From Aquatica leii (taxonomy: Eukaryota; Arthropoda; Insecta; Coleoptera; Lampyridae), in NCBI GenBank assembly GCA_035610365.1, contig CM069432.1:74962520-75026519 (forward strand): a stretch of DNA of 64,000 nucleotides, read 5' to 3'. Position numbers and translations under genes: made by a program. Below the pieces are notes generated by a model. That model ran no database searches and had not been told where the DNA came from. It saw nothing but the letters and a program-made list of their open reading frames with translations. This document shows, piece by piece, positions 35,938-48,014 of this stretch; the first letter of the stretch is position 1, and each line of letters starts with the position of its first letter.

Positions 35938-36095
35938 GTGACGTATCTAGACACAAGTATCTAGATACAGTATCTAGATACTTTTGGAGTATCTACATAT
36001 CTAGATATACTGGACAAAATGTAACTGTATCTGTATCTAAATACATTTTTCGTAGTATCTGAGTGGTTTAGATACTTAGATACTTTTTCTTGCTC
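35938..36095. repeat. Cluster of GTATCTAGATAC palindromes (hAT-like left terminus?)
   Basis: After CAGTGTTGTGACGTATC at 35932, GTATCTAGATAC-type motifs recur about eight times. Arrays of this motif next to a CAGTGTTG terminus are familiar from hAT subterminal regions. A second cluster lies at 41270-41425. Confidence 0.5.
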
Positions 36096-36100
36096 AAATT

Positions 36101-36487
36101 GACCATATTCAAGCGTTTTTTTGGACTTCAGGTTTAACATTTTTGTGTTGGTAAAACTGATGAATTTTAAATCGCCCTCAAAAAATAAAAACTTTTATTG
36201 GTTGTCAACAAGACCTCTCTGATTGATGGGTCATAATGAATTCCAGTGATTTGTCAAATCGGGTTGGTAGCAAATATGGACAAAAAAATTTGGTTGTTAT
36301 CATGAGGTTATTGTTGCTACCAACCCGATTTGACAAATCACTGGAATTCATTATGACCCATCAGTCAGAGAGGTCGTTGTTGACAACCAATAAAAGTTTT
36401 TATTTTTTGAGGGCGATTTAAAATTCATCAGTTTTACCAACCCAAAAATGTTAAACCTGAAGTCCAAAAAAACGCTTGAATATGGTC
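36101..36487. mobile_element. Palindromic MITE, copy 3, with AATT target duplication
   Basis: The 387-bp element has GACCATATTCAAGCG ends and AATT at 36097-36100 and 36488-36491. It is nearly identical to copy 2 apart from inversion of the centre, so transposition was recent. Open frames inside encode no protein family. Confidence 0.85.
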
Positions 36488-36896
36488 AATTGTAAATTAT
36501 ACAAGTTTTTACAATTTTACATTACAATTTGAATTTGGAGATTTTGTATTCGGTGTTTTATGAGTGCAATTCTTTCAGCGTCGCTAATTCTAGTGGAATT
36601 CTATCAAATTTGGAGATTTTAAGTAGTAGCATTGAATAATAAATGTAAGAAGAAATGCAACTTAATGGGCGATATCGTATCGACTGATTGGATCGAGATG
36701 TAGAGGTCGCCACGTTTGTATTGGATCGAGATTTTTCAGTTCTTGCGTGTCTGTCGACTTGTAAACTTCGGTATTGAATTGAAAGTTTTTCTTGGGTTAA
36801 CATTGCGATACGATTTTTAAAATTCTGGTAGTAGTAATGTTTGTTTGAACTTTTGTTTAGTTTAAGTGTAAATATATTTTTGATTTATTTTTAAAA

Positions 36897-38846
36897 TGGG
36901 AAAAATTACAAATCACGGTTGTGTTTATATTAATTGTGAAAATAATAATACCGAAAACAAAGGTACTAGTTTTCTTAAGTTTTTTATTAGTGATAAGGTG
37001 CGTGCTAAAGAATGTTAGAAAAACTGTGGAAATATAAATATTGCCGCAATGGACTTGGAAGATTTAAAACAAAAGAGGATTTGTGAGAAGCATCTTCGGA
37101 GATAATGTATAACAACAAAAGGAAATTTTAAACACACTGCAGTTCTTGTTCTACACCTTCAATTAGGTAATTATTTTAAAATTTTTTTTCTACCAAACGT
37201 TTAAAAATGGTTTAAATTAGCATTTGAGAATCTCCTTGTCCGGATTCTTCTTCTTCTTGTTGCACTTAATTGTACAATAACTAACAATAATTACTGTAAA
37301 TCAGTGGCTGAGATCGCTGTTACTTTCCACGATCAATGATTGCAATCATGGTATTTAGAATTAATTAGTAATCGACTGTTGCTAAAAAGTTGCTCGTGTA
37401 AAGTTAGTCATAAATCTAGCCATAAACATTCGATTTTCGTTTTCCGGGATACAATAATGTTTGGAGTATTGAAAATCAACAGACTTAAGTATTTTTTAAT
37501 ATTGTTTCTAAACAATAAATAAATTAAAATTTGTTCATAGTTAGATTTAAAAGAAATATTTACAAAAATTCACAGAAAATAGATACTACTGTGATGTTTT
37601 TTTTTTCGACATGATGTGCTATTTGAATTCTGATGCAAACTTACGAACAAATAGTTTAAAGCATTAATAAACAACATATTAAAAAATAAGTGTCGTTCTT
37701 TCGTAAATTAAATGTTGCTATTTGAAATTAACCCTAAAAAGATTGTTGAGTAATTAGTCATAACTCGTGTTGATATTTGTCTCAAACATAAGAATTATGT
37801 ATTAAAAATAAATTTGCAATTCTTTTCAAATACGTATTGTCATTTGTAGTTAATGGTTATTGTTTTTAACTTCCTATTTTTATGATTTACCTTGGTGTTT
37901 ATATAAAGCTAGGTTTTTCCGAAAATGCTGAATGTGTGACACAAATTTTACAAACGTTCTTTCCTAGAAGAGTTTTCTAATTCTTTTTGAAAAGAATGCA
38001 TTGTTAAATTTCTGTAAACAAAAAAAATATAATTCGATGTTTAAATCCATGTTACTTTTTTATTAAAAAAATTTGTATGTGGTTTAAAATTCTTACGAGG
38101 AAAAGAGCAAAAGGGTTATTTACCTACTTACACAAAATTTTACGATTTTCCGTGAACTACCTGTATACTTAAAGTTTATTATACATTTATTAAAGTAAAT
38201 ATTATAGGTAAAATCGTGTTATATTAGTCTTATTTGTTTATGCGATAATTAAAAGTATTAATTTCTTTTCCACAACCGCAATTGTTGTTTTATAAGCGAT
38301 CAATGATTGCTATCGTTATTGTACAGACGCTCGATATTGCGATCATTATTTTGCATAATGATCGATTCATCGTAATTGAATAATCGTTCTGGCCATTGCT
38401 TTAAATGTTTTTTGTTGATGTTGGCATATGTCGAATAAAAATACCGTTTTTGTAAATGTTAGGGTCGCATTTCTTTAGCACTTTGTCTAATAAACACTTA
38501 GTTTTTAAAAAAATTATAAACAAAATTCTTTTATGTTTATTTTAGCATGCTGAAAGCACTTCAATACAAATCCAACAATACATAAAATATTTTTAGAATT
38601 GTTTAAAAAAGAAACCCCAAAAATTTTGAAAATACTAATACTAATTGCATTTTCAAAACTTTATTTTTAAAATACTAACAACTTAATTTTTTTTTTACTT
38701 TTTGGGCTTATTTAGTATAATTTTTTACAGAAGCTGTAATTGTTGATATGAACATCAACCTAAGATACCCAAATGTAGTAGTTTCTCAAACATATGGAAG
38801 AAAACGTCGATTGTTATTTATTGATGACGATCGTGAAGACGAATAA
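36897..38846 (+). pseudogene. Broken THAP-domain gene, two exons
   Basis: Exon 36897-37166 encodes a THAP zinc finger: CVYINC (CX4C), FLKFF, then ICEKH (CX2H), followed by FKHTAV in place of the usual AVPT box. TAG replaces the conserved tryptophan (KEC*KNCG) and a TAA follows HLRR. Its donor (G|GTAATT) and the acceptor TTTTTTACAG before 38731 match in phase. Exon 38731-38846 adds 37 residues ending RRLLFIDDDREDE and a stop. THAP fingers bind DNA in P-element transposases and in host regulators. Which of these this was cannot be told, because no transposase core is present. Confidence 0.6.
37168..38730. other. Intron of the THAP pseudogene; no other gene
   Basis: This is AT-rich sequence with GT-AG ends. 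CGATCATTATT/AATAATCG-like inverted motifs lie at about 38300-38390. Nothing else was recognised. Confidence 0.4.
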
Positions 38847-39104
38847 ATTTATTCTTTCTACAGTTCCAGTTCACTAAACGAAGGTATAAGTAGACAAGCA
38901 ATAATAAGTAATTTTTTTTAATATATGTTTTATAGTTGAAGATACGTCCTATAATATTTTGAATACACTGGAACGACCACAGTGTGTTCTCAAATTCGTC
39001 AAGTCGTTAAGTTTTGACTAAACTACGCAACATAGTGATACAAATGGATTCTCCGTCAAAAAGCCTTTTAAAGGATGAATTGGTCAATTATTCTTTCAGA
39101 AATT

Positions 39105-40215
39105 TAACATTAATTTTAATTTAAAATTATTTAAATTACCAGTCCATTAATAACAAATTCGTTTACATATGTTTCGAGCTTTAAAATAATAATGCTCATC
39201 TTCAGAAAAGTCTACAAAAAATATTTACAACTTTTTTAAATACAAAAAATGTCATCAACATATCTTCTCCATAATATTATTTTTTGTAAGAAAATTTGGT
39301 GTTCAGAAATATATTTACTTTCTAAATTGTTTAAGAAGATTTCAGTAAAAATAAGTGATAAATTTGATAATCAATTTTTTAAACAAAATCTAGGTCTTTC
39401 AATGGGTTCTCCTTTATCACTTTTCTCAATTTTTTAAGAAATTAAGTAAAGGTAACGATTTCAAGATTTCTTTTTCTAATGAAATATTTATTTAATTTTT
39501 AAGCTACTTAAAGGTAGTAAAAATAAAGCTATTTAAGCTGTATAGTTGTTTCTGAAAGGTGCGGTTTACGGTTCCTTTAGAGCTTCTTTAAAGCTTTGCT
39601 AGTACCACAAAGAGCTGTATAAGCCCGATTTTATTGCATTAAAGGAGCTACCTAACAGCAACATAACTGCGGAATTTTTAGCTACTTAAACGCTTCATGG
39701 AGGCTTCAGTTTTTTCACAAGCCACTTAAAAGTGTTCTAAAGAGTAACTTTAAAAGCTAAAGTAGTTATAAAAAAGCCGATTTTAGCTGCAATTTGCTCA
39801 ATGAGAAATTCTTGAATTACTAGAGTTCATTTATATTAAAATATCAAATACAAATTTTTTGTTGAACGAGCAAACCAAGTTCAATTATGATTTTAAACTT
39901 AAATTTTTTTAGATTTGTTTCTAAATTGCACCGTGCATCTTCCTTTTTTAAAATAATTAACATTTAACATTTTGTAAAACTTACATTTTTTTAATTATCT
40001 AGTTACAAATTTTCAGATTTGAGATTGTTCGAAAAAATGTAAGTTACAAAACTTTTGTAATCTTAACTTTTTATAAGTTGTAAATATTTTTACTTTTTTG
40101 AAGATGAGCTTCATTATTTTAAAGCTCGAAGCATATGTAAAATAGTATATACATTTTGAAAGTTAACGAATTTATTATTGGTGGACTGGTAGTTTGAATA
40201 ATTTTAAAAATTGAC
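39105..40215 (+). mobile_element. Penelope-like element relic with inverted terminal repeats
   Basis: Repeats of about 120 bp at 39105-39240 (minus) and 40080-40212 (plus) share TGTAAATATTTTT, GAAGATGAGC, AAAGCTCGAA, CATATGTAAA and GGACTGGTA. Between them, 39340-39420 encodes FDNQFFKQ followed by GLSMGSPLS, the reverse transcriptase motif typical of Penelope-like elements. A repeat cluster of AAGCTACTTAA-type motifs (about 39490-39800) appears to be a secondary insertion. Confidence 0.7.
39160..39210 (-). ncRNA. Hammerhead motif in the inverted Penelope repeat
   Basis: On the minus strand CTGAAGA is followed by helix II GAGC/GCTC (after one unpaired T), GAAA, helix III ACA/TGT with a TA loop, and A at the cleavage position. 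Helix I is weak (two T-A pairs). The partner repeat at 40094-40140 has the same layout with TTGAAGA and GAAG, so two key bases are mutated there. Confidence 0.5.
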
Positions 40216-41122
40216 GAATAATAACAATAAATCCCCATAACAATTTTCTTTTAATTTAATTTGCATTGTTTTAGTTATTTCTATGTTTTAGATTTATATT
40301 TTACAAAAATAAATAAATATTTGAATATACATAATTTTTTGTTTTCTTAAATATAAAGCATGATATTGTTTAAGTTTATTTGACATTGACTTGTGTCGTA
40401 ACAATACAAGCTATTGTTTATGATATTAACCTGTTTTGAACAGGTAAACGGTAAAGTAAACACAAATATAAGAAAAGGTTCTAACTCGTACTTCATAACA
40501 AATAAGTAAGTTCGCAAAATAAAAACCACGATTTTGCAGATGGCAGCAGGTCTTAGTCTATTAGTTTATGAAAAGAGGGGGTACAGACGGGTAAAAAAAG
40601 AGAAACAAGAGAGATAAAACTACAGTACGATTTTTAACACACTATTTGCGCCTCTTCTTAAATTATTACTCAATGGTAGTAGCGAGTATTTTGTGGGTAT
40701 TATAAACTGTTGTGGAGTTTTGAGGAAAATCGTGTATGAACCTACATTTTATATAATCTAGTATTACTTGAGAAATGTGACGTGTTAGCATTTATGCCAA
40801 CAAACCAAATTCATAATACTTTAAAAAAAAGAAAACAAATTTCAACTTGGTAGAACTATGAGTACAATTGTGGTCATTGTGGAAATTTTATAGTTTACGC
40901 AGAGAATCGCGACAAAGTCAATTGGCAACACTGAATTTCTTCATCAGCTCAAACAGAGCAAAGAAGTGGAGAAACTTTTTAGTGTTAGTAGTTTACTATT
41001 AACTCTACGTCGATATATAATGACATTTAACATGCTATTAATTTTAAAACAAAATAAGCTTTATTTGTATATTTGTATTTTTTATGCGACTAAGGTTGAT
41101 AAGGTAATGTTTTGCTTAACAT

Positions 41123-41205
41123 CCAGGCAGCACACTGACGTCATATGACGACACTGACACGTCTTAATGACGTCTCGTAATTTTGACGTCAATAAGACAT
41201 CTGGG
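41123..41205. repeat. Short element with repeated TGACGTC motifs
   Basis: The ends CCAGGCAGCACACTGACGTC and the complement of CCCAGATGTCTTATTGACGTC form imperfect inverted repeats around several GACGTC palindromes. It is probably a small MITE remnant. Confidence 0.4.
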
Positions 41206-41269
41206 ATACAGTTATTGTGCTTTCAGCTGAACCAAATAGACACTTTGTTTTAAATTTTATTTTGTTAAA

Positions 41270-41425
41270 AATGTATCTAGCATGTATCTAGATACTCTTT
41301 TAAAGTATCTGTAACTGTATCTAGATACTTTTTTTAAAAAAACTATCTTATTTGTATCTAGATACAATTTATGAAAAGTATTTGTATCTGTATCTAGATA
41401 CTAGAAAAACAGTATCTGTTACAAC
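41270..41425. repeat. Second cluster of GTATCTAGATAC palindromes
   Basis: Six to seven GTATCTAGATAC-type motifs end in CTGTTACAACTTC, which is partly complementary to the CAGTGTTGTGAC terminus at 35932. It may be the other end of the same hAT element. Confidence 0.45.
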
Positions 41426-41477
41426 TTCATATATTTTTTATAAAAATTTATAACTCATAAATGTATATTGTATGTGT

Positions 41478-41740
41478 TGTTACGCTGGTTTTCTGGTAAC
41501 AACAAAAAAAAGAGGCAACGGCTAACACAGTTTCCCCGGAGAAGGAATCGCAAGCTTTGTGGTGCTAAATTATAGATTAAGGCTAAAAAAGCGCCAAGAC
41601 GATGAAGGGTATGGGAGAGATTGTCTAACTCTACCTGTAGCTAGAAAACAAATAACACGACAGAAGTAATAACACAGAATATATATTTATTGTATCACAG
41701 AAGTAGTTAAAGACGAAGATAGTATATAAGTATCGTTACA
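41478..41740. repeat. Possible solo LTR
   Basis: It has TGTTACG...CGTTACA ends, an internal AATATATATTTATTG region and locally lower AT content. On the minus strand there is a TATATA box-like stretch near the start and AATAAA after it. No target duplication was found, so this is tentative. Confidence 0.3.
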
Positions 41741-42540
41741 TAAACGCTACCAACAATATTACATGGGTTGATATCACCAAATATAAGTTACACCCTTAGT
41801 CGGGACAACAACTCGTACATCTACGTGCCCTATTCAATCTAACTTTTAAATTTAACAAAGGAATGACTTCACTTTATTAGGTTTACCTTCGAGAATGCGA
41901 AAATCAAAGTATCGAGAATCCAAGCGCATTAAGGTCGAAAATTTAACATATAAAACGCCAACTTCAGTTAAAAAGTAGCTATGAACACACAACATTTTAA
42001 TTTAGCAGCATCAGTTCATCCATTATAACGCAGATGGCGCTGTAAACAGTCGATAACGCGCCTTGAATATTAAATTTCAGTACTCATCTTTATTAGTAAA
42101 AATAAATTTTGATCCGTAGCAGTATATTATTATACAAGAACTCAATTTAGTTTGAGTTTACATTTTTAATAATTTACAATACGTGCATTTAGTAAACACG
42201 TCACAATTAAGTTAGGTCAAGATCTTAGTTGCAAATAAAGCTAAATTTCAACGTGATTTTGAAGACATTGATTATAATTTATTTTAAGTTTGCATTTTTA
42301 ACAATTTTAATTTACGAATTGGTATTTCTGTATAATAGTATAATATAAGAAACCTATTTTTATTTTTGTTAGAAATAAAAGAAAATATAGTGCACCACGC
42401 TTATTGGAATTACCAATAATGTTATCAATCGGGTAATGCTATCACGTTATTAAAGAATAGGCCGGACGTATAATACTACATAGAAAAAACATTTTTTATA
42501 GTAATCGTAATTTCGGTTAATGTTATCAATTATCTTCTTA
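41741..42540. other. No gene recognised
   Basis: This is AT-rich sequence between the possible LTR and the foldback at 42541. No coding exon or terminal repeat was seen. Confidence 0.4.
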
Positions 42541-43995
42541 GGTTTGTTTCCATCGACCTGGCAACTTCAGAAAGCTACGCTTCCCTCTGGACGAGTAATC
42601 TGTATACTTTTGAAATGTGTTTGTTTGTCTCAAACATGTAGAAAAGGAAGTACATTTGTTTATTGTTATGGTACGCACTACTTGTCAATTTATGTTGACA
42701 TACTTATAAACTCAAATTTTAGAATCGGTTCTAGCAGCATTATTTCAAGTGCGTAGATATTAAAATTAATAGCAGACTTCTTTTTAAATCGGAGAGAGAG
42801 GAAAGTTCTACCCTAGCTCTATTTCATTTTAACGGCATTGCAACATCAGTACCTTCAATTACCCTAAACTAACTAGAATTTTTGTAAATGTCCCTAAATA
42901 AATGTCATTCTTGACAACAACCTTCAACAAAACAAAACAATAACCTAACTTTTAATTGTTTTACTTTTGAAAAACACTCGAGGTCTGAAAAAAAAACCAA
43001 AACAAACTTGAATAAACACAAAATCAAGGGTCACGTTATGGGTCACATGTACAAAGTTATAACTTCCGATTATGACTATAACTAGTGATGGACACAGTTG
43101 AATATTTAAATAATTAAATTATCATTGAAAAAATTAAATGTATTTCATAATCATATGCAATATGTATATAATACACTCTGAACTATATAATTAAGCATTA
43201 CTCAAATAATATACAACAAATTCTTGTTAACTCGGTTAGTAGTAATAATTAAAATAAAATAACTATCACTAGAATTATCGTTAAAATAACAATTATAAAA
43301 ACTCTATCTCCGAACAATATTAACTGTTCAGATCCATTACGTATTATAAGTTTGCATCGAAAACATAATCGAATTCTTTATTCGAGTGAAATACCAAATT
43401 GTTTCGAACATATCTTATTCAATGTTGGTGTAATAAAAACAAAAATGATCAATAGACTTCAATTATTCTAATGAATAGTCACAGCATTTATTAAGAATTC
43501 AAATAATAGTAATAATATAATCTATGTAGATAATTTCCATTGGAATTATGCAACTGTATTTTCAATTAAAAGTTAGGTTATTGTCCTCACTGTCCTTGAT
43601 TTTTTGCAAAGCAGGTACACCACCCCCAACGTTTTTTTAGGGATATGTAAAAAATTCTAGTTGTTTTAGGAACATTGTAGATGTTAACGTGGCAGTGCCG
43701 GTAAAATGAAATAGAGCTAGGTTAGAACTTTCCTCTCTCTCCGATTTAAAAAGAAGTCTGCTATTGAATCAAACGTTAAACATGGAATATAAATACAATA
43801 TATCTTTAGCTTGAAGTAGGAATACGTAAAAGTAAACAAACAAAATTGTCGTTTGACAAGTAGTGCGTACCGTTTGTTGACAAATGCTATTTCTATCTCT
43901 TACAATGTTGTGTACACTTTTCAGTCTGCGATTACTTGTCCAGGGGGAAGCATAGCTTTCCGTTGTTGCCAGGTCGATGTTTGTTTCTATACATG
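42541..43995. mobile_element. Foldback element of about 1.45 kb with arms of about 420 bp
   Basis: Inverted arms 42541-42965 and 43562-43995 share, from outside in, CATCGACCTGGCAAC, GAAAGCTA(C/T)GCTTCC, GGTACGCACTACTTGTCAA, AATAGCAGACTTCTTTTTAA, TAGCTCTATTTCATTTTA, ACTAGAATTTTT and ACAATAACCTAACTTTTAAT. The loop of about 600 bp has no gene. The 97-codon minus-strand frame at 43769-44062 lies within an arm and matches no family I know. Confidence 0.7.
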
Positions 43996-44852
43996 AACAA
44001 TAACCTGTTTTGTATGAGTTTTTTAGCTGAATTTTCGCAATATGCTTTTTACGCTTAAACATCTGAAAACACGTTATCTTCGAGAATTAACTTGGAAAGT
44101 TTGTGCGTTCTTAGAATAACATAACTTAAATTAACTACATCTTATGTGATAACGTTAGTATGTATTTATTTTTAGTGTCAGCAAATTTCTAAGAAGTATT
44201 GTCTACTTCTTAGAACAGTGAATTAAATATCATAACATTATTTTTGATTTGTTTTTATTATTTGATTTTTTAAACGTTTTATAAAAATTTCACTTTCTAA
44301 ATTAACAACCTGTTAATCACATACATGGTGTATGTATTTACTGCTTTCTAATAAATAGGTCTTTGTTTTTTTTTCTGAATTTTTAATAATATCATTCTCT
44401 TATTGTTATCAAGTTCCGACGTGATTCTATTAAGCGGCGCGCACTGTAGTAACAATGCAAAAGGCACATATGAAATATAAACGACGTTTTTCACATTTTA
44501 AATTCTTACGCTATCAGATTTTGAGATTTTCTTAGTTTAAACAGAATTGAATTTTTCTAAATGTCATTATTATGTAACTATTTGTTACACAATGTCAATT
44601 TGAAAAATAAAAAAAATATATATGTTAAGTACTGAATCGAATAGATTAATAAATGCATTTACAAGTCTATTGAGCTATTTTTTCCAAATAGCATATTTCT
44701 TGATAATTTTCGAAATGGGTTGTTGGTACCAAATACGTTTATTCAAAATTAGTCTTAAATGTTTAATTTTCGATTTCTAGGGAATTTCTAAACTAAGACT
44801 ACAAACTCAAGAAGTAGTTTTCTTGTGGGGTTAAATGAAAAATTTTATAACG

Positions 44853-45794
44853 TGACAAAAAATTTAAGATCTTTACAAAATATAGGTGAACAAGTCGATA
44901 AATGGAATTCTTTAATCATATATGTTATTGCGAGCAAGCTTGATTCGGTAACGCTCAGAGAATGGGAGGGACCGGATTTCAATAAACAATCTTAATATGA
45001 CAGACATGAATCTATTTTTAAAAAATAAATGCGAGTTATTGCAGAAATTACAATTTAACAAAAATTACATTGCACACAATAGCAACCCTCAAACAAGTTT
45101 TAAGTTTAAGAAACCGGTCCAAGTATTTACGACAATTAAGAAATCTATTTGCAACTATTGTAGGGGTGAACATACGATTTATACCTGCAAAAAATTCTTA
45201 GAACTAAGCGTACAGGATCGAAATAAACAAATTCGTCAATTAAAAATATGTTGCAATTGTTTACGCCCTAATCACTCTCAACTAGATTGTAGATTAGGAA
45301 CTGCAATTATACAAATACAAGACGCTACAGGTAAATTTATTAAATGTCGAGCATTTATTGATAGTGGTGCTCAAAGCAATTTTATAACAACAAAATTATC
45401 TAATCAATTAGGACTAAAAAAGATTCCCTCTGAATTTACAATAAGTGGTTTAGGAAAAAATGTAACTAACATTAATACTCTTAATACGACTATTAAATCT
45501 TGCTACAACTCTTACGCTGATGAATTAACGTTCTTGATATTGAATAGCATTACCGAAAAATTACCAATTATTTCATTCGACAAAAATGTTTTAGACATTC
45601 CATATAATATGCCGTTAGCTGATCCTAACTTTAACATTAGCGCAGATATAGATGCTTTGTTAGGAATGCAGGTGTTTTCTCAAATATTAAAAAATGGAAC
45701 TATCAATTTAGGTAAACACCATCCTATATTATTTAAAACTAGATTAGGATGGTTAATTAGCGGTACTAAAATCTATCAATGCTTGTATAATTAA
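44853..45794 (+). pseudogene. BEL element 2 gag (C-terminal) and protease
   Basis: The gag segment GEQVDKWNSLIIYVIASKLD is interrupted by a stop near 44993, then continues with zinc-binding CNYCRGEHTIYTC and CCNCLRPNHSQLDC. The protease follows with AFIDSGAQSNFITTKL (the catalytic DSG motif intact), LPLADPNF-type spacing and DALLGMQVFSQIL, and runs to a stop at 45794. Compared with BEL 1 this protease is complete. The gag N-terminus is missing. Confidence 0.85.
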
Positions 45795-47702
45795 TTCAAA
45801 TGATTCTTTAGATCAATTAATAAAAAGATTTAGGACTTTAGAAGAATGCACGAATGATAGGCATTTAACCGAAACGAATCTAGATTTTTGCGAAACTCAT
45901 TTTTTAGAAAATTATCAACTTAATGCTGAAGGTCGATTTGTTGTAAAAATACCATTTAAAGCAAACAAAGGTCAATTAGGCAAAACAAAACAATTAGCAA
46001 TTAAACGATTTCAATATTTAGAACAAAAATTAAATAAAAATGCTCAATTAAAGGAAAACTACGTCAACTTCATAAATGAATATATAAAATTAGGACACAT
46101 GACCGAAACAAACGAAATCGAAAGTTGTCAAAATTTCTATTTGCCCCACCACGCTGTGATTAAGACTACAAGCGTAACAACTAAAGTTAGGGTCGTATTT
46201 GATGGATCTATGAAATCAAATAGCGGTTTATCACTGAATGATATACAGCACGTAGGTCCTACAATTCAACAAGATTTATTATCAATTATTCTTAGGCTTA
46301 GATTATATAAATATGTTATTACTGGTGACATATCAAAAATGTATCGCCAGGTTTTGATAGACAAAGAAGATAGACCAATGCAAAATTACTCTGGCGTGCT
46401 AACCCTGAAGATTCTTTAAAATGTTACGGACTCAATACAGTTACATACGGGACGGCTTCGGCTAGCTTTCTTGCAATTAGGTGTCTTCATAAGTTAGCTC
46501 AATATTATAAAAATGAATTTCCTGTACCGAGTGCAGTCATAACCAACGATTTTTACGTAGATGACTTAATTACAGGTTCTGATTCAATAATCGAATTATT
46601 AAAATTACAAAGAGAAATTACTCAAATATTAAAGAGCGGTGGATTTGAACTTCGCAAATGGGCCACTAATCGACCTGATTTATTAAATAAATTTCAATTA
46701 AATACAAATCTAGATGTACAATTAATTCTAATTGGGGATAAAGACGAAAATCGAACTTTAGGTATTATATGGGATCCGATTCAAGATTATATAAAATATT
46801 CTGTTAACAATAACAATAATTCTGAAAATACAAAACGTAGCATCCTAGCTACAATTTTTCAGATATTTGATCCACTGGGCCTATTAGGTCCAGTCATAAT
46901 AACGGGAAAAATTATTATACAAAAGCTTTGGCAATCGCAAGTAGGGTGAGATGACGAAATTCCAAAAAATATAGAAAACCAGTGGGTTCAGTTTAAAACA
47001 GATTTACCTTTTGTAAATAGTATATCTATTCCGCGGCTTATCGCAATCACAAAAACTCGCGTAGAGCTTCATGGATTTTGCGACGCCTCTATTGCGGCAT
47101 ATGGAGCGGTTATCTATATGCGCTGTCAATTAAATGAAAACGAAGCAACTTGTCGATTAGTGTGTGCAAAATCGCGATTTGCACCTTTAAAGCAAATCAC
47201 TTTGTCGCGTTTAGAGCTGTGCGGTGTGACGTTGTTAGCAAATTTAATGCTAAAGGTTGTTGAATCTATCAATATCGATATAGCCGGCATCTATTACTGG
47301 ACAGATTCAACAGTTACATTATGCTGGATAAAAGGAAATCCTTCTAAGTGGAAGGTGTTTGTTGCTAATAGGGTTAATGAAATACGAAACTTAACAAACA
47401 TTGATAAGTGGAATCACGTTCGATCACAAGACAATCCAGCAGATTCGTTATCTCGTGGAATCTGTGTTAAAACCTTAAAAGGTCTACATTTATGGTGGCA
47501 TGGTCCACCGTGGTTATGTTTTAATGCAAAGCAATGGCCAAAAACAAACGAGTTGACTATTAATGAGCTGCCGGAACAGCGCAAAGTAGTCGCAAGTGTA
47601 ATAGTTTCAACAAATATAAGTCAAATTTTTGAGAAATTTTTTACTCTTAAACGGTTTCATTACATTAATTACATTTGCTTATGTTTTGCGATTCATAAAT
47701 AA
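45795..47702 (+). pseudogene. BEL element 2 reverse transcriptase and RNase H
   Basis: Key blocks are YLPHHAVIKT, TKVRVVFDGSMKS, YVITGDISKMYRQV (46099-46390), a frameshift near 46385, LNTVTYGTASASFLAIRCLH, NDFYVDDLITGSDS with the YVDD motif, and FDPLGLLGPVII. A TGA at 46948-46950 replaces a Trp before DDEIP. RNase H is intact through ELHGFCDASIAAYGAVIY, LSRLELCGVTLLANL, YYWTDSTVTLCWI and SQDNPADSLSRG. Only a few lesions separate it from an open frame. Confidence 0.87.
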
Positions 47703-47806
47703 TTGCAGAAGATACAATAAAAAACAGATTGATTCAATAACAGTTTCGGAAGCGCATAATGCTTTGATGTGCTTAATAAAAATCAGTCAATGGGATAGCT
47801 TCTCTA

Positions 47807-48014
47807 GTGAATACAATTAATAACTTAAAGAATAACAAAGAAATTAGTAGCAATATCTCTATTTTATCATTATGCCCATTTATAGACGCAAATCGCTTAA
47901 TTCGGGTCGGTGGCAGGTTGCAAAAATCTCACTACGATTTTAATAAAAAACACCCAATACTATTATCGCATAAGCACAAGCTTACTATGTTAATAATGCA
48001 AAATAACCATATTA
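47807..48014 (+). pseudogene. BEL element 2 integrase, N-terminal piece
   Basis: The frame LIRVGGRLQKSHYDFNKKHP and HKHKLTMLIMQNNHI begins the integrase zinc-binding region and is cut by the LINE insertion after 48014. It resumes at 50804 in the same frame. Confidence 0.85.

Noticed and set aside
34606-36421. Open frames of 60-70 codons with MNSSDLSNRV-type products
   Set aside because: They are by-products of the palindromic MITE arms, present on both strands of each copy, with no protein-family match.
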